A model generated the notes under the pieces. It was not told the DNA's origin and ran no database searches. It saw only the letters and a program-made list of their open reading frames with translations. Source: Pomphorhynchus laevis (Eukaryota > Acanthocephala > Palaeacanthocephala > Echinorhynchida > Pomphorhynchidae). From it: a stretch of DNA of 64,000 bases. The translations under genes were made by a program, and so were the position numbers. Location of the stretch: contig WNNJ02003537.1 of NCBI GenBank assembly GCA_012934845.2, positions 124,001 to 188,000 of the forward strand, given 5' to 3'. Numbering within the stretch: position 1 is the first letter of the stretch; each line of letters starts with the position of its first letter. Below are positions 46,891-60,900 of the stretch, piece after piece.

Positions 46891-47420
46891 TATATAGTAA
46901 ATGTATTATTTTCAATATTAATGCAGTTAGCAGCAAAGTACTAAATTGCTTTAGAGTGATATAATGTTAATGTTTTCGTTAATAGTCTCAAAGCTTCTGT
47001 TTATTTAATTGCAATTAAAAATAAATAAATTAAATAAAATTTCATAATTTTGTATTAGAAATTATTTCATTAATTTCTTTTATTTGAAATTATCTGTTTA
47101 GCCTGATCTAAAAATACTTTAAGATTAAACGTAATTGTCAATTTGCGAAATTGATTTTAACTTTAAATGATTAAAAAGTTTTACAGAATCATATAATTTA
47201 TATAGTTCGGCGTTTAGAAATTTTTTAATTACAATTAATTCAATATAATAGAATTATTTAGACATTTTTTTAAATGCCTAACACTATATTTAAATTTTAG
47301 TTTTCAGGTAATTTTGTTTTTAAATACAGATAAAAAATTTCAAAACATACAAATAGTAGCCTAATATAATAATATAATATTATATATTATATTTTAATTA
47401 TTACAATAATTAAAATATTG
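46891..47420. other. AT-rich spacer, nothing recognised
   Basis: Long A/T runs between the LINE C fragment and the Penelope fragment. No open frame or repeat that I can support. Confidence 0.4.
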
Positions 47421-47429
47421 CAAGGTAAT

Positions 47430-48157
47430 CGAAATTAATACTGGTATAAAATAAAATAAATAAATTCATAAATAAAATAAAAATTCTTTCCATAAAAGAA
47501 TTTTTAGAACAGACAAAAAGAATAAATTTTCAAAATATAAATACATACGATTTTAGCACTCTTTATACAAATCTAGGTTTAGTAGATATTAAACAAGCGT
47601 TAGTAAAATTAATTAATCTTATATTCGGAAAAAGAAATACATATATATGTTATAATAATTACAACGCCTATTTAACAAAAATTAAACCATCAAATAAATA
47701 TAAATATATGGACAAAATTGAATTAATAGAATCCTTAAATATTTTGATAAATCAAAATTATTTAAAAGTAGGGACATCTATATTTAGACAAGTAAAAGGT
47801 GTTCCAATGGGTGGTAATAGTAGCCCAATTATAGCTGACTTGTTTTTAAGCTTTATAGAATATGAATTTGTTCATAACTGTGTAAAAACTAAATCTAAAC
47901 AATATAAATATATGAAATATATGTTTCGATATATTGATGATATATGTGTATTTAACTCTTACAAGTTTTATTCAATATTCGAACAAATTTATCCGGAAAG
48001 CGTTATTCTTAACAAAACCAATATTAATGATAAAGGTGTATATCTAGATATGAACATTAAATTAACATTAACTAAAGCTACTATTAATTTATATCGTAAA
48101 GATGACATATTTAAATTTACAAGAAACATATTTTTGCATGTAAATATTTTCGAATAA
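47430..48157 (+). mobile_element. Penelope-like element, best-preserved RT fragment
   Basis: Plus strand. [20 protein letters not shown] and [17 protein letters not shown] at about 47495-47610, then GVPMGGNSSPIIADLFLSFI at about 47799-47858, then YMFRYIDDICVFN (catalytic YIDD) at about 47920-47960, and [16 protein letters not shown] before a stop at 48155. The open frame from 47708 is 149 codons. The GGNSSP and YIDD boxes in this context are typical of Penelope-like reverse transcriptases. Both ends are truncated. Confidence 0.88.
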
Positions 48158-48519
48158 TTTAGATGAAAAAAACGTAATTTTATAAATAAAACTTCGTTCA
48201 TATAAAGTGCTAAAATTTTTACACAAAAATGAAGTATATAAACAAATTTCGTACCCGTAATAGGTGTAATTAGAAATTACACCACAAATTAGAATAAATT
48301 ACACCACAAATTAAACTATATTCTAATTAAATTATCAAAATTATGTCATCTATAATTGGACTACTATCACTACAATTACCTTGGAACACCTTTTGCTTGT
48401 CTACTCATCAAATCAACTAACTGAGTCTACGTATTTAGTATGATTATAAAATAAACAAAGCAATAATAATGCTAAATCAAAATTTTATAATTAAATAATA
48501 AAATTAATAATTGTTTTTA

Positions 48520-49020
48520 GATTTTCTATAATTTAAATCAAGTTAAAAAATGAAATTTAAAATAAACGTAATTTTTATGAATTGACTAATAAATAACAGA
48601 CGTTGTATCAGAATCAGGATTCGTAATTTATACTATATATAAATTAAAAATAAAGAAAAATAAAAATTAATTATTTAAGCTTCTATACTTATTATATAAG
48701 CTTCCTTAAAATTTGTAATATAAATTGTATAGACAATTTCCATAAAATTTTTCATAAATCGCGGACACCCCCTGATGCTGAAAACACAAAGGTACATGCA
48801 TGCAGTTTTCTGCTTTGCCAAACGAGTCGTACGATCTTGGAATTCGTTTCAGAGTGCGACCGTTTTGTCGTCTACTGCTTCAAGTTTTGCGCCCTACTGG
48901 ATGATAACCCTTCCTTCTCAAGACAACGGTGGGATTTAATTTAAATCAAGTTAAAATAAAAAAATGAAATTTGAAATAAACGTCATTTTTATGAATTGAC
49001 TAATAACATTTTAAAAATTG
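48520..49020 (+). repeat. Duplicated Penelope 3' tail flanking a GC-richer island
   Basis: A sequence starting ATTTAAATCAAGTTAAAA and ending ATTTTTATGAATTGACTAAT occurs at about 48529-48592 and again at about 48940-49007. Between them, 48765-48930 is an unusual stretch of near-balanced base composition with no readable frame. The tail sequence recurs in other Penelope copies (about 56757-56830). Confidence 0.6.
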
Positions 49021-49042
49021 CAACAATTTGTAACAAAATTGA

Positions 49043-49216
49043 TTTTTAATACAACTTTTTAAATTATCACGAACAGGAAAGTATAACCAGAATGCTTTTT
49101 TTACAAATTTTGTCGAGAAGCTTAAGCTTCCCAACGAAAAGGTAGAGGCGCATTCCGGGTTAAGCTTATAAGTTTATACTTTCCTGTTCGTGTTAATTAA
49201 AAAAGTTGTATTAAAA
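49043..49216. mobile_element. MITE of about 170 bp with 40-bp terminal inverted repeats
   Basis: The left arm (TTTTAATACAACTTTTTAAA, then CACGAACAGGAAAGTATA) is the reverse complement of the right arm (TATACTTTCCTGTTCGTG, then AAAAAGTTGTATTAAAA). The loop holds an AGAAGCTTAAGCTTC palindrome. No coding potential. Confidence 0.88.
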
Positions 49217-49239
49217 TTCTTTCGTATTTAATATTGCGT

Positions 49240-49950
49240 CACCAAGAGTTGATATTGATTTTCTTCAAAATCATTTAAATAATTTAATAGATGTATATTT
49301 TCAACTAGGTTTTTAGAAAAATACCCTCGAACAGAAAATATTAAAATATATAAATCAACACAATAATATAAAGAATAAATTTAAACTATTAAGAATAAAA
49401 GTATTACGGATGGATCACCACAATATTCATGCATACCATATAATATAAAATATAATACATTAAATAATGAAATTTTAAGAAATGTCACAATATGTAATGA
49501 TATTGGCTTTCTTCAAAATCATTTAAATAATTTAATAGATACATATTTTAAAATATTTTAAAATAGTTTAATATAAAAATCAACAAAATATCATTAAAAA
49601 TAAATTTTAATGAATATTTTAATATATTCTTAATAAAACCAATATTAATGATAAAGAAGGTATATATCTAGATATGAACATTAAATTAACATTAACTAAA
49701 ACTACTTTTAATTTATATCGTAAAGATGATATTTAAATTTACAAGAAACATATTTTTGCATGAGCATTCATGCATACCATATAATATAAAATATAATACA
49801 TTAAATAATTAAATATTAAGAATTGCAACTATTTGTAATGATATTGGCTTTCTTCAAAAACATTCAAATAATTTAATAGATGCAATTTAATTGTTTATAA
49901 AAACAATTAAACAGAAAATAGTAAAATATATAAATCAACACATATTTTGA
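49240..49950 (+). mobile_element. Three consecutive Penelope C-terminal fragments
   Basis: Pieces at about 49249-49410, 49425-49555 and 49620-49945 each restart within the same C-terminal RT region (words [20 protein letters not shown] and ICNDIGFLQ). They follow one another in the same direction, so at least three copies or partial duplications lie in a row. All are frame-broken. Confidence 0.75.
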
Positions 49951-50360
49951 TATGCTTATAGATATGTTTATTTCTTGTAAAATTTGTCCATTTTTAGCTT
50001 GAATACATTTTTAAATCAGTTCCGATTCGCTTATAACCATTTACTAATAAGCTCGGATTAGTAAATTCTAGATCTTTTTCGATTATTGCAAATTCAAATT
50101 TTTATAATTTGCTTATTATTTAATTCCGTTTATTTATTGATAATTATTATTTTGCATATTCTTAATTAATAATTAATTAATAATATGTAATAATATTAAT
50201 AATTTGTAAATTATCAATATCTTATTATTATATCTTATATGTATATAAGATAAACATTTATATCTTATATTTTATATTATATATATGCTATTTGCCTATT
50301 TCGCATATTTTGTGATCATATTATTATTTTTCCAGTTCAGGTTTTTTATCTTTACTTTTA

Positions 50361-50654
50361 TTGCTTTTGGTGCTTTCATTATCAAACTGTTTTTCTTCTG
50401 TTCAATTTGTAATTTGCCTATTTCGCGTTAAATTACATCTAAATTATAACTGCATCCTGGGTTTATCGTTTATATTCTTCATTTGCACAAATGTGTCGCC
50501 ATTACAGGGTATATATTATTTTTCCCAATGGTCGAGGATGAAGAACAACGTTTTAAGAGAGAGAGCTGTTGTAATAGTAAACCAATATCAGCAGTATTTT
50601 GAATTAAGAAAAGTCTCTATGATGGGACTTGAACCACTTTCTATCTTATGGTAA
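50361..50654 (+). other. Unrecognised open stretch, possible lone exon
   Basis: A 97-codon frame. Its second half (MKNNVLRERAVVIVNQYQQY, then FELRKVSMMGLEPLSIL) looks more protein-like than its surroundings and is bounded by CAG at about 50507 and GTAAAT at about 50651, like an exon. I recognise no family and see no partner exon. It may be chance. Confidence 0.2.
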
Positions 50655-51110
50655 ATACGAAACTGTTATACGGAAACTACAAATTTCAATTGATACTTAC
50701 ATTATTGACTTGATAATGACAACAGTTTTACTATTTAGCTATCTAATTTATTATACTTTTAATAAATTTTGCTTTATTATATATTGAGTAAGAAAGGGTT
50801 AATCGAAAATATATTTTACAGTCTGACCTAAGATTTAGCAAAGCTTAAGCTTTAAATAAGTTTGAGTTTTGCATAAATAGCTTTGCATTGCAATTATTTT
50901 TATAGTTTCAGAAAACGTTTGTTCTAGCTGATATGTGTTCAAATTTGTCTTAAATATTTAAGCCAAATCGAATTTTAACTTTTTTTACAAAACTTTCTCG
51001 ACATACAAGCTTATTTTTAAATCAGAGATATTGTCATATATTGTACATGATTTTGTGCTGAATGAACATCTCAATGAGCGTTGCGATTAGATGAGCAAAT
51101 TATTAGTCAT

Positions 51111-51766
51111 TAATAAACTATTAAATTACGAGTGAATATCGTTTATCAAATTCAGACTCTAAATTTAGGTATAAGGAAAACCGTAACATTATTTTCATTC
51201 CTATAATTAATAAAATAATATCCAAATACCGGGATGTTAGCCATAAGAAATAACTTTATTAGTTGAGATAAGCGTAAATGAATTGAAGAGTTACGTTTAT
51301 GAGGATTCAAAACCTTACGATGTCAAAGACAGATCCCTCCTTTTATAATTAATTCTAGAATTGAGGAAATAGAATAGACATTCATAATTGTGGTGGACAT
51401 ACACTTCATATCGTAAAGATGACATATTTAAATTTACAAGAAACATATTTTTGCATGAGCATTCATGCATACCATATAATATAAAATATAATACATTAAA
51501 TAATGAAATTTTAAGAATTGCAAGAATTTGTAACGATATTGGTAACATAGCAGTTCCTTCTGATGACCTCGAATCCTAATTCTGATACATAGTTTGTTAT
51601 CTATTAGTCAAATCAATAAAAATTGATTTGACAAATTGATTTGATATATGTGTTCAAATTTGTCTTAAATATTTAATAAACTATTAAATTACGAGTGAAT
51701 ATCGTTTATCAAATTCAGACTCTAAATTTAGGTATAAGGAAAACCGTAACATTATTTTCATTCCTA
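51111..51766. repeat. Direct repeat of about 92 bp, 560 bp apart
   Basis: The stretch beginning TAATAAACTATTAAATTACG occurs at 51111-51202 and again at about 51674-51766, almost unchanged. The flank TATGTGTTCAAATTTGTCTT is also repeated, at about 50934 and 51644. A Penelope fragment (51405-51545) lies between the copies. Confidence 0.85.
51405..51600 (+). mobile_element. Penelope C-terminal fragment with 3' tail
   Basis: [20 protein letters not shown] continues to ILRIARICNDIG, then passes into GTTCCTTCTGATGACCTCGA and a tail seen reversed at about 56800-56875. 5'-truncated. Confidence 0.8.
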
Positions 51767-51984
51767 AATTTCATTAAATTTACTTTAATTGTTTTAAATT
51801 TAAAGTAAATTTAATAAATTTATTTATTAAATAAATTTAACCTTAATTTTAGTCTTATCTTAATTTATAAATCAGACGAAGCTGATCTAATTTATAAACT
51901 GAGATACTTTTGTATCTCAGTTTTAAAAATAGGAAACTGCAGTACATAAAGATGCTTTATTAACTGAATGCAAAATTGAAATAT

Positions 51985-54900
51985 TTAATTTTCGTATCTC
52001 TTAAGATCACCGTCGTCTAGATAGTCATCATCAAATTCATATGCCATAATAATACCGTCTTCTCCACCACTCGCAAAGCTAAAATTTAAAATAATATTAA
52101 ATATTGCATAATTTCGTTGTTTCGTTAAGTACCCTATGCCTTCTGGGTGAAAAACAATGCTGTTGACTGGTCCGAAATGACCCTTTATCCTACCAAAATC
52201 TTCTTCGTAAATCAAATGATACATTCGAGCGTCAAATTTACCAGCCGAAACTACTGTAGTTGTGACGTCGTGAGCTTTTTGTCCACCTCCAAGCAAAACC
52301 TTATTAATAATTTGAAAGGAAATAAAAAAGATAAATTGAGAAAAGATTTCTTACGTGATCCTGTTTTGGAGATATGCTAGCAGAATTGACTGGTCGCTCT
52401 GTTTTGTAAGTCTTTAATACTTTTAAAGTTTCAATATCCATTAGCTAAATAACAAAATTTGCTGACAATGCATTGTTATGATCATTTCAATTAAAATTTC
52501 CATTTATACAAATTTGCTATAAAATAATTAATGGATGAATAATTCGTATAATATTTTTTGTATATTAATAATCTTTGAACATAAGACAAATGATAATATC
52601 GAATTTATTATTAGCATTTGTGACACGACGTAAATAATTTTGTAATTATCAACATTCACGTGCATATGCAACAACCATATGCACTTGAAATTTAAAAGTA
52701 AAAAATTTGTAGGTAACGTTGTTTCATAGGGGATCAAAACTTGTTTAAGAATGCTTTTAACTATATAATAAAAAAACATTCCAAAACCCTTTTTAAATTT
52801 ATTATCATCACAAAATAAAACTAATGTTTATTTGCGTAAAGAATAAAAATTAAATTAAAAGTGTTTATTAAATATTTGAGTTTTTAAATTTATTTTATAC
52901 ATTTTGAGCTTTTTTCATTTAGTTTTTTTTTACACAAATGCAAATATCAACAATATTCGAGATAAAAACAACATTAGCGATAATGAACTGAATACAAGAG
53001 TTAAAATGAAGATGTAAACACTTTAAATCATATATTTCGAACAAATCGAACGACCTCCTGCATAATAAGTAATCAAACTTCGAATAAATCGAATAATTTA
53101 TAAGTGAGGTAAAATTTAAAAATTGAATCTTAAACGAGTAATTAGAAGATTTTTTGTTTCATACAAAAAATATACATATAAGTTGGTAAATATTTTTATT
53201 TTAATTCATCGTTAAAACATGCGGAATAAAATAGCCATCAAAATTTCAAATATTTTTATATGATTTCTGGAATGCTTAAAGATATTTCGTTAATGCGATA
53301 TGCTGCAAATGTAAACAAAAAATAATTTGTTCGTTAACAAATTGTTCAAAAACAAACTAGCAACTAGCGAAATATAAAAATAATCTAGAACTTTTGTTGA
53401 TTCCCTTCCAAAATTGTAAATTAAACAAATAAATCGATTTCAATTATTTTTGGTATTATTTTATACTATTTTATATTTTATATTTTGTATGTTTAGAACG
53501 AATTTTAGTTCTACACACATTTTTTATAGTTATGGACAAAATACAAAATATATCGTATATACAATATTATATATATTATATATAATATTATATATTATAA
53601 CATATAATATAGGTATATTATATATTATATATAATATGTAATATATAATATATATTATATATTATATACAATATTATATCGTATATTTTATAGAACGTTA
53701 TTTATCATTCAAGTATGATTGCTGAAATTACTAGGATAAAATATAAACACTCATATAATAATATATTTAATATATGATATATATTTAAATATCATTTAAT
53801 ATAATAATAACATTAATATATAATATTATTTAATATAAAATATATTAAATTATGTTGTCTTAAATTTCAATATTTTGTCAAAAATGAAATCGCATCGAAT
53901 ATAGATGTTCGATGTGCATCATGATGTAAAATATTTTCGAATGTTTTCTGGTGTTTATAGATATGATAACCTATTCATCTTTACAATTGTAATCATTGAT
54001 TTCAATGATTACATTTAAATCATTGAAAGATTAGGAATGAGATCAATCAAACCCAAAGATATTTCGTTATTAAACGATATCATGAAATCAAGAATAGTTG
54101 AGATGAGCGAAGACATCCTTACACAAATTGTATATAGAATCAAAAGCAGTATAGTACGAATTAGTTTACAACTGGACTAATCAACTGATGTCACCAATAT
54201 GAGTCATTTGCTTGTCTTCGTTCGTTATGTAGAAGACGCGTCATTTCGTGATGAATTTTTATTTTGCACAAAGTTGGAATTAACTGCCAAATCAACTGTC
54301 ATTTTCGGATTGTTACATGATTTCTTAAAACGCATGGTATCGACTGGAATAAAATTGGTTCTATCTGCATAGGCGGTGCGCATTCAATGTTAGGGCGCAT
54401 GCCAGGTTTTGTGAGTTTAGTAAAAAATGTTTTTCCATATATTGTTAACATTCATTGTGTTACAGTCAATTTATAATTAATTATTAATAATTAATTAGTA
54501 ATTATAATTAATGATTAGTCATGTAAAACTAATAATTCTAATTACAGGATTAATCTTTTAAATAAATAATGTATATCACCGTAAATGTGATATCACCGTA
54601 AAGACTACAGTCTTTTAATATTTTAGAGTCGTTGTTTTTGGTTTTTATGTTATTCTATTAAATTGTCTTTTATATTATTTATGTTATCTTTTTGTAAGAA
54701 ACGTTTATTGTAAAATCATTTATTCTGTTTCTCAGATTTATCCAAATGATCCATAAGCTGTTTTACCTTTCGTGAGGACTTAATATACCTGTGATCTGTA
54801 AAATTATCCTCATTTTATTAGAAAATTTTAGGGTTGGGTCACGAACCAGGAGGAACAATGTTGGGTCACTGTTCAAGAATGGATAAGAAACTTTTCTCTA

Positions 54901-57900
54901 TATATTAAAACCAAAATTCTTTTTCAGAACCAAGAAATAATAATAATTTATTATATATCAAAAATATATAATATTCTAAAATCTAATATCAAATTATCTA
55001 TTAATCATATTATCTAATTATTTTATATTTATTTGATAATCCTCATCAAATATAAATTATTATATCAAATAAATATTTATTAATTTGATATTAATAGATA
55101 ATTCGATATTTGATTTTATAATATTATATATTTTTTGATATTTTCTCTTTTAGGACCACGGCGACTGAAATTTCATCATGCGTATGAACAAATTTTTTAA
55201 ACGAAAACACACATTGGAAAATATTTATGTTATACAAACAATTTTTGATACAGTATTGATGATATGCTTAAATTCATAAGTTAACATATCAATAAGATTT
55301 GTTTATCTTCGATTTTGTTTTAAAAATCTGCAATTTAATTTATATCACCTTCGCAGTATGGTCTGAAGACGAAGTAATAAGAAATATCATATTGTTATCC
55401 GTTTGAAGATCTGTAATTTCATCGTCGTGAACCTTTTGCTCGCGCGTAATCTCGTGTAACTTTGAACAGCCTCTTTTAAAATAATAGCGAATAATCGAAA
55501 AATCTTACTTTTGTGTCCCATTGACATACAGTTCCATCAGTATGTGCAGTTACAATGTACTCATCCAATGTTCCCCAGTGTGACTGTCGAATGGTTTTAT
55601 TAAAATCATCAATTTTCTCTATCCATCGTGTATCTTTGACAAAAATAAATAAATCATGTCACAAAACTGGTTTCCGTTTTAAAGCATATTTAAATTTAAA
55701 CATAAATGTTGAGTTTACAAACAAAACAGAGTAAATAAATTATTAATAGATAATTAATATACCTTTAAATTAATTAATTTAAAATTAAAATTTAATTTTA
55801 AATTAATTAATTAATCATACCTTTAAATTTATGAATATAAAGCGTTTTCTATTTAAATTTTAAAAATATTTGTTTAAATGAAAACAAATGTGTTTTAAAA
55901 AAACGCGTGTTTAAATGGCGTGCGTTTTAACATGGACACCATGGTAAAATTCGCTTAGCTAGAATTACTATCAATTCCTGCATTTCTCCATGTATTTGCA
56001 ACAACTGTAAAAGTTCTTGCGCTACTCTTCATTTATTTCGCTGTTCAATACTTTGAAACACCCTAGTAGCAATTATAAATACATTAACTTTATATCAATT
56101 TTTACTTTGTATATTAAAATATTATTTAATAATAATATTTAATATTAATAAATAATATTTAATATAATATATTAAAAATATATGTTTTATATTTGATGTA
56201 TCATTTTAAGTAATTGTATTTCTTAAGGGAATATACATCAGGAGTATAAATATAAGAACAAAAATAAAAACTAACAATATAAATAAAACTTATATTTGAA
56301 ATAATATAAGTAATTAATAATTACTTATTTAATTATTAATTATTTAATAATTAAATAATTATTAATTTTTATTAATTATTTATAATAATAAATAATTGCT
56401 AGATTTGATTATATATTTAAACGTTGAAAATATATATTAATCAGATCAGGTGACTTAATTTTACGTATATTAAATTATTTATAAAAAATAGTGGTAAATA
56501 AAAATAAAATAATAAAATTATAAAATTATAAGTAATAAATAATTAAAATCTAAAATTGACATTGAAGTCAATATTTATAAGTTAAATAAAAAATAACAAT
56601 TTTAATATTATTGTGTTAATTTATATATTTTACCATTTTATGTTTGATCGTAATTTTATAGTAACCTAGTTTAAAATATCAATCTATTAAATTATTTAAA
56701 TGATTTTGCAGTCAATATCGTTACAAATTGTTGCAATTATTAAAATTTCATTATTTAAATCAATTTAAAATAAAAAATTGAAAAAAAAAATAAAAATCAA
56801 TTTTTATTGATTTGACTAATAGATAACAAACTATGTATCAGAATAAGGATTAGAGGTCATCAGAAGATGACCTGTTTAAACAAGATGAACTTGTTTAAAT
56901 TATTTTGGAGCCAATATCGTTACATATTGTTTAAATTCTTAAAGTTTAAATATTTAAAGTATTGTATTTTATATTATATGGAATGCATGAATGATCATGC
57001 AAAAATATGTTTCTTGTAACTTTAAATGTCATCTTCACGATATAAATTAATAGTAGTTTTAGTTAATGTTAATTTAATGTTCATATCTAGATATACACCT
57101 TCTTTATCATTAATATTGGTTTTGTTAAGAATGAGGCTACCTGGATAAATGTGCTCACTAATTGAATAAAAATTGTTAAAGTTAAATACTAGCATATAGC
57201 ATCAATATAATATGTAGCATCAATATATATTTCATATCTTTATATAGATTTATATAAAAAATATTATAGATTTATTTTTTAAACAGTTATGAACAAATTC
57301 ATATTATATAAAGCTTAAAAATAAGTAAGCTATAATTGGGCTACTATTACTTCCTATTGCCACATTTTTCATTTGTCTAAATATGGTTGTCCTACTTTTA
57401 AATAATTTTGATTTATCAAAATATTTAAGGATTCTATTAATTTAATTTTATCCATATATTTATATTTACTTGATGGTTTAACTTTTGTTAGATAGGCGTT
57501 ATAATTATTATAACATATATATGTATATCTTTTTCCGAATATAAGATTAATTAATTTTACTAACGCTTGTTTAATATCTAATAAACCTAGATTTGTATAA
57601 AGAGTACTAAAATCGTATGTATTTATATTTTGAAAATTTATTCCTTTTGTCTGTTCTAAAAATTCTTTTGTAGAATTAATACCGAAATAGTGTTTTATAC
57701 CAGTATTAATTTCGATTACCTTGCAATATTTTTTAACGTGTGCTTTAATTACTTTTAGTATTTTATTCATATAGACAGAAAGTGGTTTTAATGTACATTT
57801 AAACGCACTACATATGAACCTACGTTTTATTGGATTTTTATGTAATTTTGAATTCCAATATAATATAGGCATAGTTTTATTATCAAATTCAACCTTTATA

Positions 57901-60900
57901 CCATTTTTATCCATTATAGAACAGTGACTTGTAATAATTGTTTCTAAACTCAACTCACTACGTTCATATGTCTACATTTAAATAATTTTGATTTATCAAA
58001 ATATTTAAGGCTTCTATTAATTCAATTTTATTAATACAATTAGTGAGCACATTTATCCAGAAAGCCTTATTCTTAGCAAAACCAATATTAATGATAAAGA
58101 AGGTATATATCTAGATATGAATATTAAATTAACATTAAATAAAACTACTATTAATTTATATCGTAAGGATGACATATTTAAATTTACAAGAAACATATTT
58201 TTGCATGAGCATTCATGCATACCGTATAATATAAAATATAATACATTAAATAATGGAATTTTAAGAATTGCAACAATATGTAAAGATATTGGCTTTCTTC
58301 AAAATCATTTAAATAATTTTATAGATGCATATTTTAAACTAGGTTACTATAAAAATAACATCAAGCAGAAAATAGTAAAATATATAAATCAACACAATAA
58401 TATAAAGAATAAATTTAAACTCTTAAGTGGCAAATTTTTATGGATAAATATTATTATATTATGAATGATATATTATTTTTAAAATACTTTATACAATTTA
58501 TCTCATCCTATTAGCCAATTTATTAAAATATATGTATTTATAAAATCTCATACTATTAGCCACCATTGTTCAGAGAAGGGAGACCAAGATGATTATGTAT
58601 TAATTACTTTTAATTTATATCGTAAAGATGACATATTTAAATTTACCAGAAACATATTTTTGCATGAGCATTCATGCATACTATATAATATAAAATATAA
58701 TACATTAAATAATGAAATTTTAAGAATTGCAACAATATGTAATGATATCAACTTTCTTCAAAATCATTTAAATAATTTAATAGATTGATATTTTAAACTA
58801 GGTTACTATAAAAATAACATCAAACAGAAAATAGTAAAATATATAAATCAACACAATAATATAAAAAATAAATTTAAAATTATTAGCGGAAAATTTTTAT
58901 GGATGGATAATAAATAATATACTTTGTATTAGAATAAGATACTATATAATCCAATTTCACCAGTAATTTTATTTCTTATTAGAATTAAGATTAGAGGTCA
59001 TCAGATGGAACTGCTATATAATCAAATTTCAGAGTATATTCCAAGACCTATTACATAGCAGCGGGGCCGAATACATGTTAATCATGTGTTTACTTTCATG
59101 TAATTTGATTATATTGCGTAAATCGTCATTATCGAATATAGAAAAATTTATATTGCATTAGAAAACTTTTTATGTATGGATAATTAAATAATTGGATTTG
59201 TATTAGAATAAGATACTATATAAATTTCTAAGAAGAAATACGTCATTAGCATGTATTTGACCCAGCTGCTATGTTGGGTCAATGAATTAGGGGCGGATAA
59301 TTATAACATAGCAGTTCCTCTTAAAAAAACTGTTCCTTAGTCAAATACATCGTATATTTTTTTAACATTATACAATTATTTATTATTTAATATTATTTAT
59401 TTATTTTTTATTTATTATTATTTTAAATTTGTTAAAATATATATCAGTATTATATTTTATTTATAAATAATATAAAATACGTAGACTCAATTAGCTGATC
59501 TGATTTATACGTAACAGCTAGGAAAGTGGATCAAACAATCAGTTCAGTTAACTATTATCCGTATTTTAGATTATATAAATTTAAAAATGTAAATACCTTA
59601 ATTAAATGAACTTATTTTACAGAGAAAATAACCCTTAAGTGTTTAATAATAATTTGTTTCAATTTTTTTTTAATATTTGAAATATCAGCCACAAATATAT
59701 TGAAGAAATATATCAAAGAACGAATTCACGTCGGATCGTACACAAAATCTATAATCAATATAATACGATCCCTTACCAAAAGTCGTGCCACAATCAGAAG
59801 AATTTCAGCTCACAGTTGCATTCAAGTTAAATTAAAAACATTTAAAGAATAAAATATAAATAAATATAAAGAATAAATTTAAACTTTTAAGTAGAAAATT
59901 TTTATGGATACATAAGAATTGCCTTAATATGGAATTATATTGGTTTTAGCCAAACTCGTTTAAATAATAAAATGGACGTATATTTTAAATTAGTTACTAA
60001 CAAATATTTAAGGTTTCTGTTAATGTTTGATATAATTATGTTTCTTGTACATTAGAATATGTCATTTTTACGATATAAAATTGCTTCTAAAATCAATTTG
60101 CTTATAAAAACACAGATTTGTGAACTAAATTTGTATTTTCTGTTTTTATTGCAACCTGCTATCGTCTTTAAGAAAATCCCGTAAAACATAAAATATTATT
60201 GATGCATTTGAATATTAAAATGTAATATTACGATTGTGCTAGATATAATTTACATAAACATTTTACATAAAGTTTATGTAGAATTGAGTACTAAATTGTT
60301 CATAATAAAAATGTTTACATTTTTATATGTTATATATTACATGTTACATTTTATGTTTCATCTTTATTCAAATAATATTTTTATATTTGATAACACACCT
60401 ATTTATATATTGCTATTATAATTATAATCACTTAAAAGTCGGACCAGTATTCAGAGAATAAGGCAAATTCGAACACGACCCTATTGAGCACATAAATCTA
60501 TTCAAATCTAATCAGCGCTATTATATTTAATGCTATATTTATATAATATTCATTTAATCTTTCAATTGTATCTGGATTTGTCATTAGGAATAAATATATA
60601 AATAACAAAAAAATAAATCAGAGGTCGAAATAATTTTCACCTTCGAATCAATGTGGTGATTTTAACATGGAAAATTTACATCACTCTATTTTAACTGACT
60701 GTTGTGTGACATCAAGTAACGATATGAAACCTGATAGAGCATCAATAGTTCACAAAAACTACATATCTTTAATCTAAGACAAATAATTTACTTTGAATCA
60801 GATTAATTACTTTAGAGTTATTTTTAACAAATTACTTTGGATGACTTGTAAAAAATTCGATAACTGTTAACTTCTAATTTTTTTATATTTACAAATAATA

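Noticed and set aside
50600-50650. A tRNA or SINE B-box on the minus strand (GTGGTTCAAGTCCCATC)
   Set aside because: The T-arm pairs poorly and no anticodon arm, D-arm or A-box is found at the right distance.
51555-51600. CTGATGACCTC in Penelope tails as a hammerhead ribozyme, as known in some Penelope-like elements
   Set aside because: The GAAA strand is missing at the expected place in every copy I looked at, and no stem II closes. Only CTGATGA is present, which occurs by chance.
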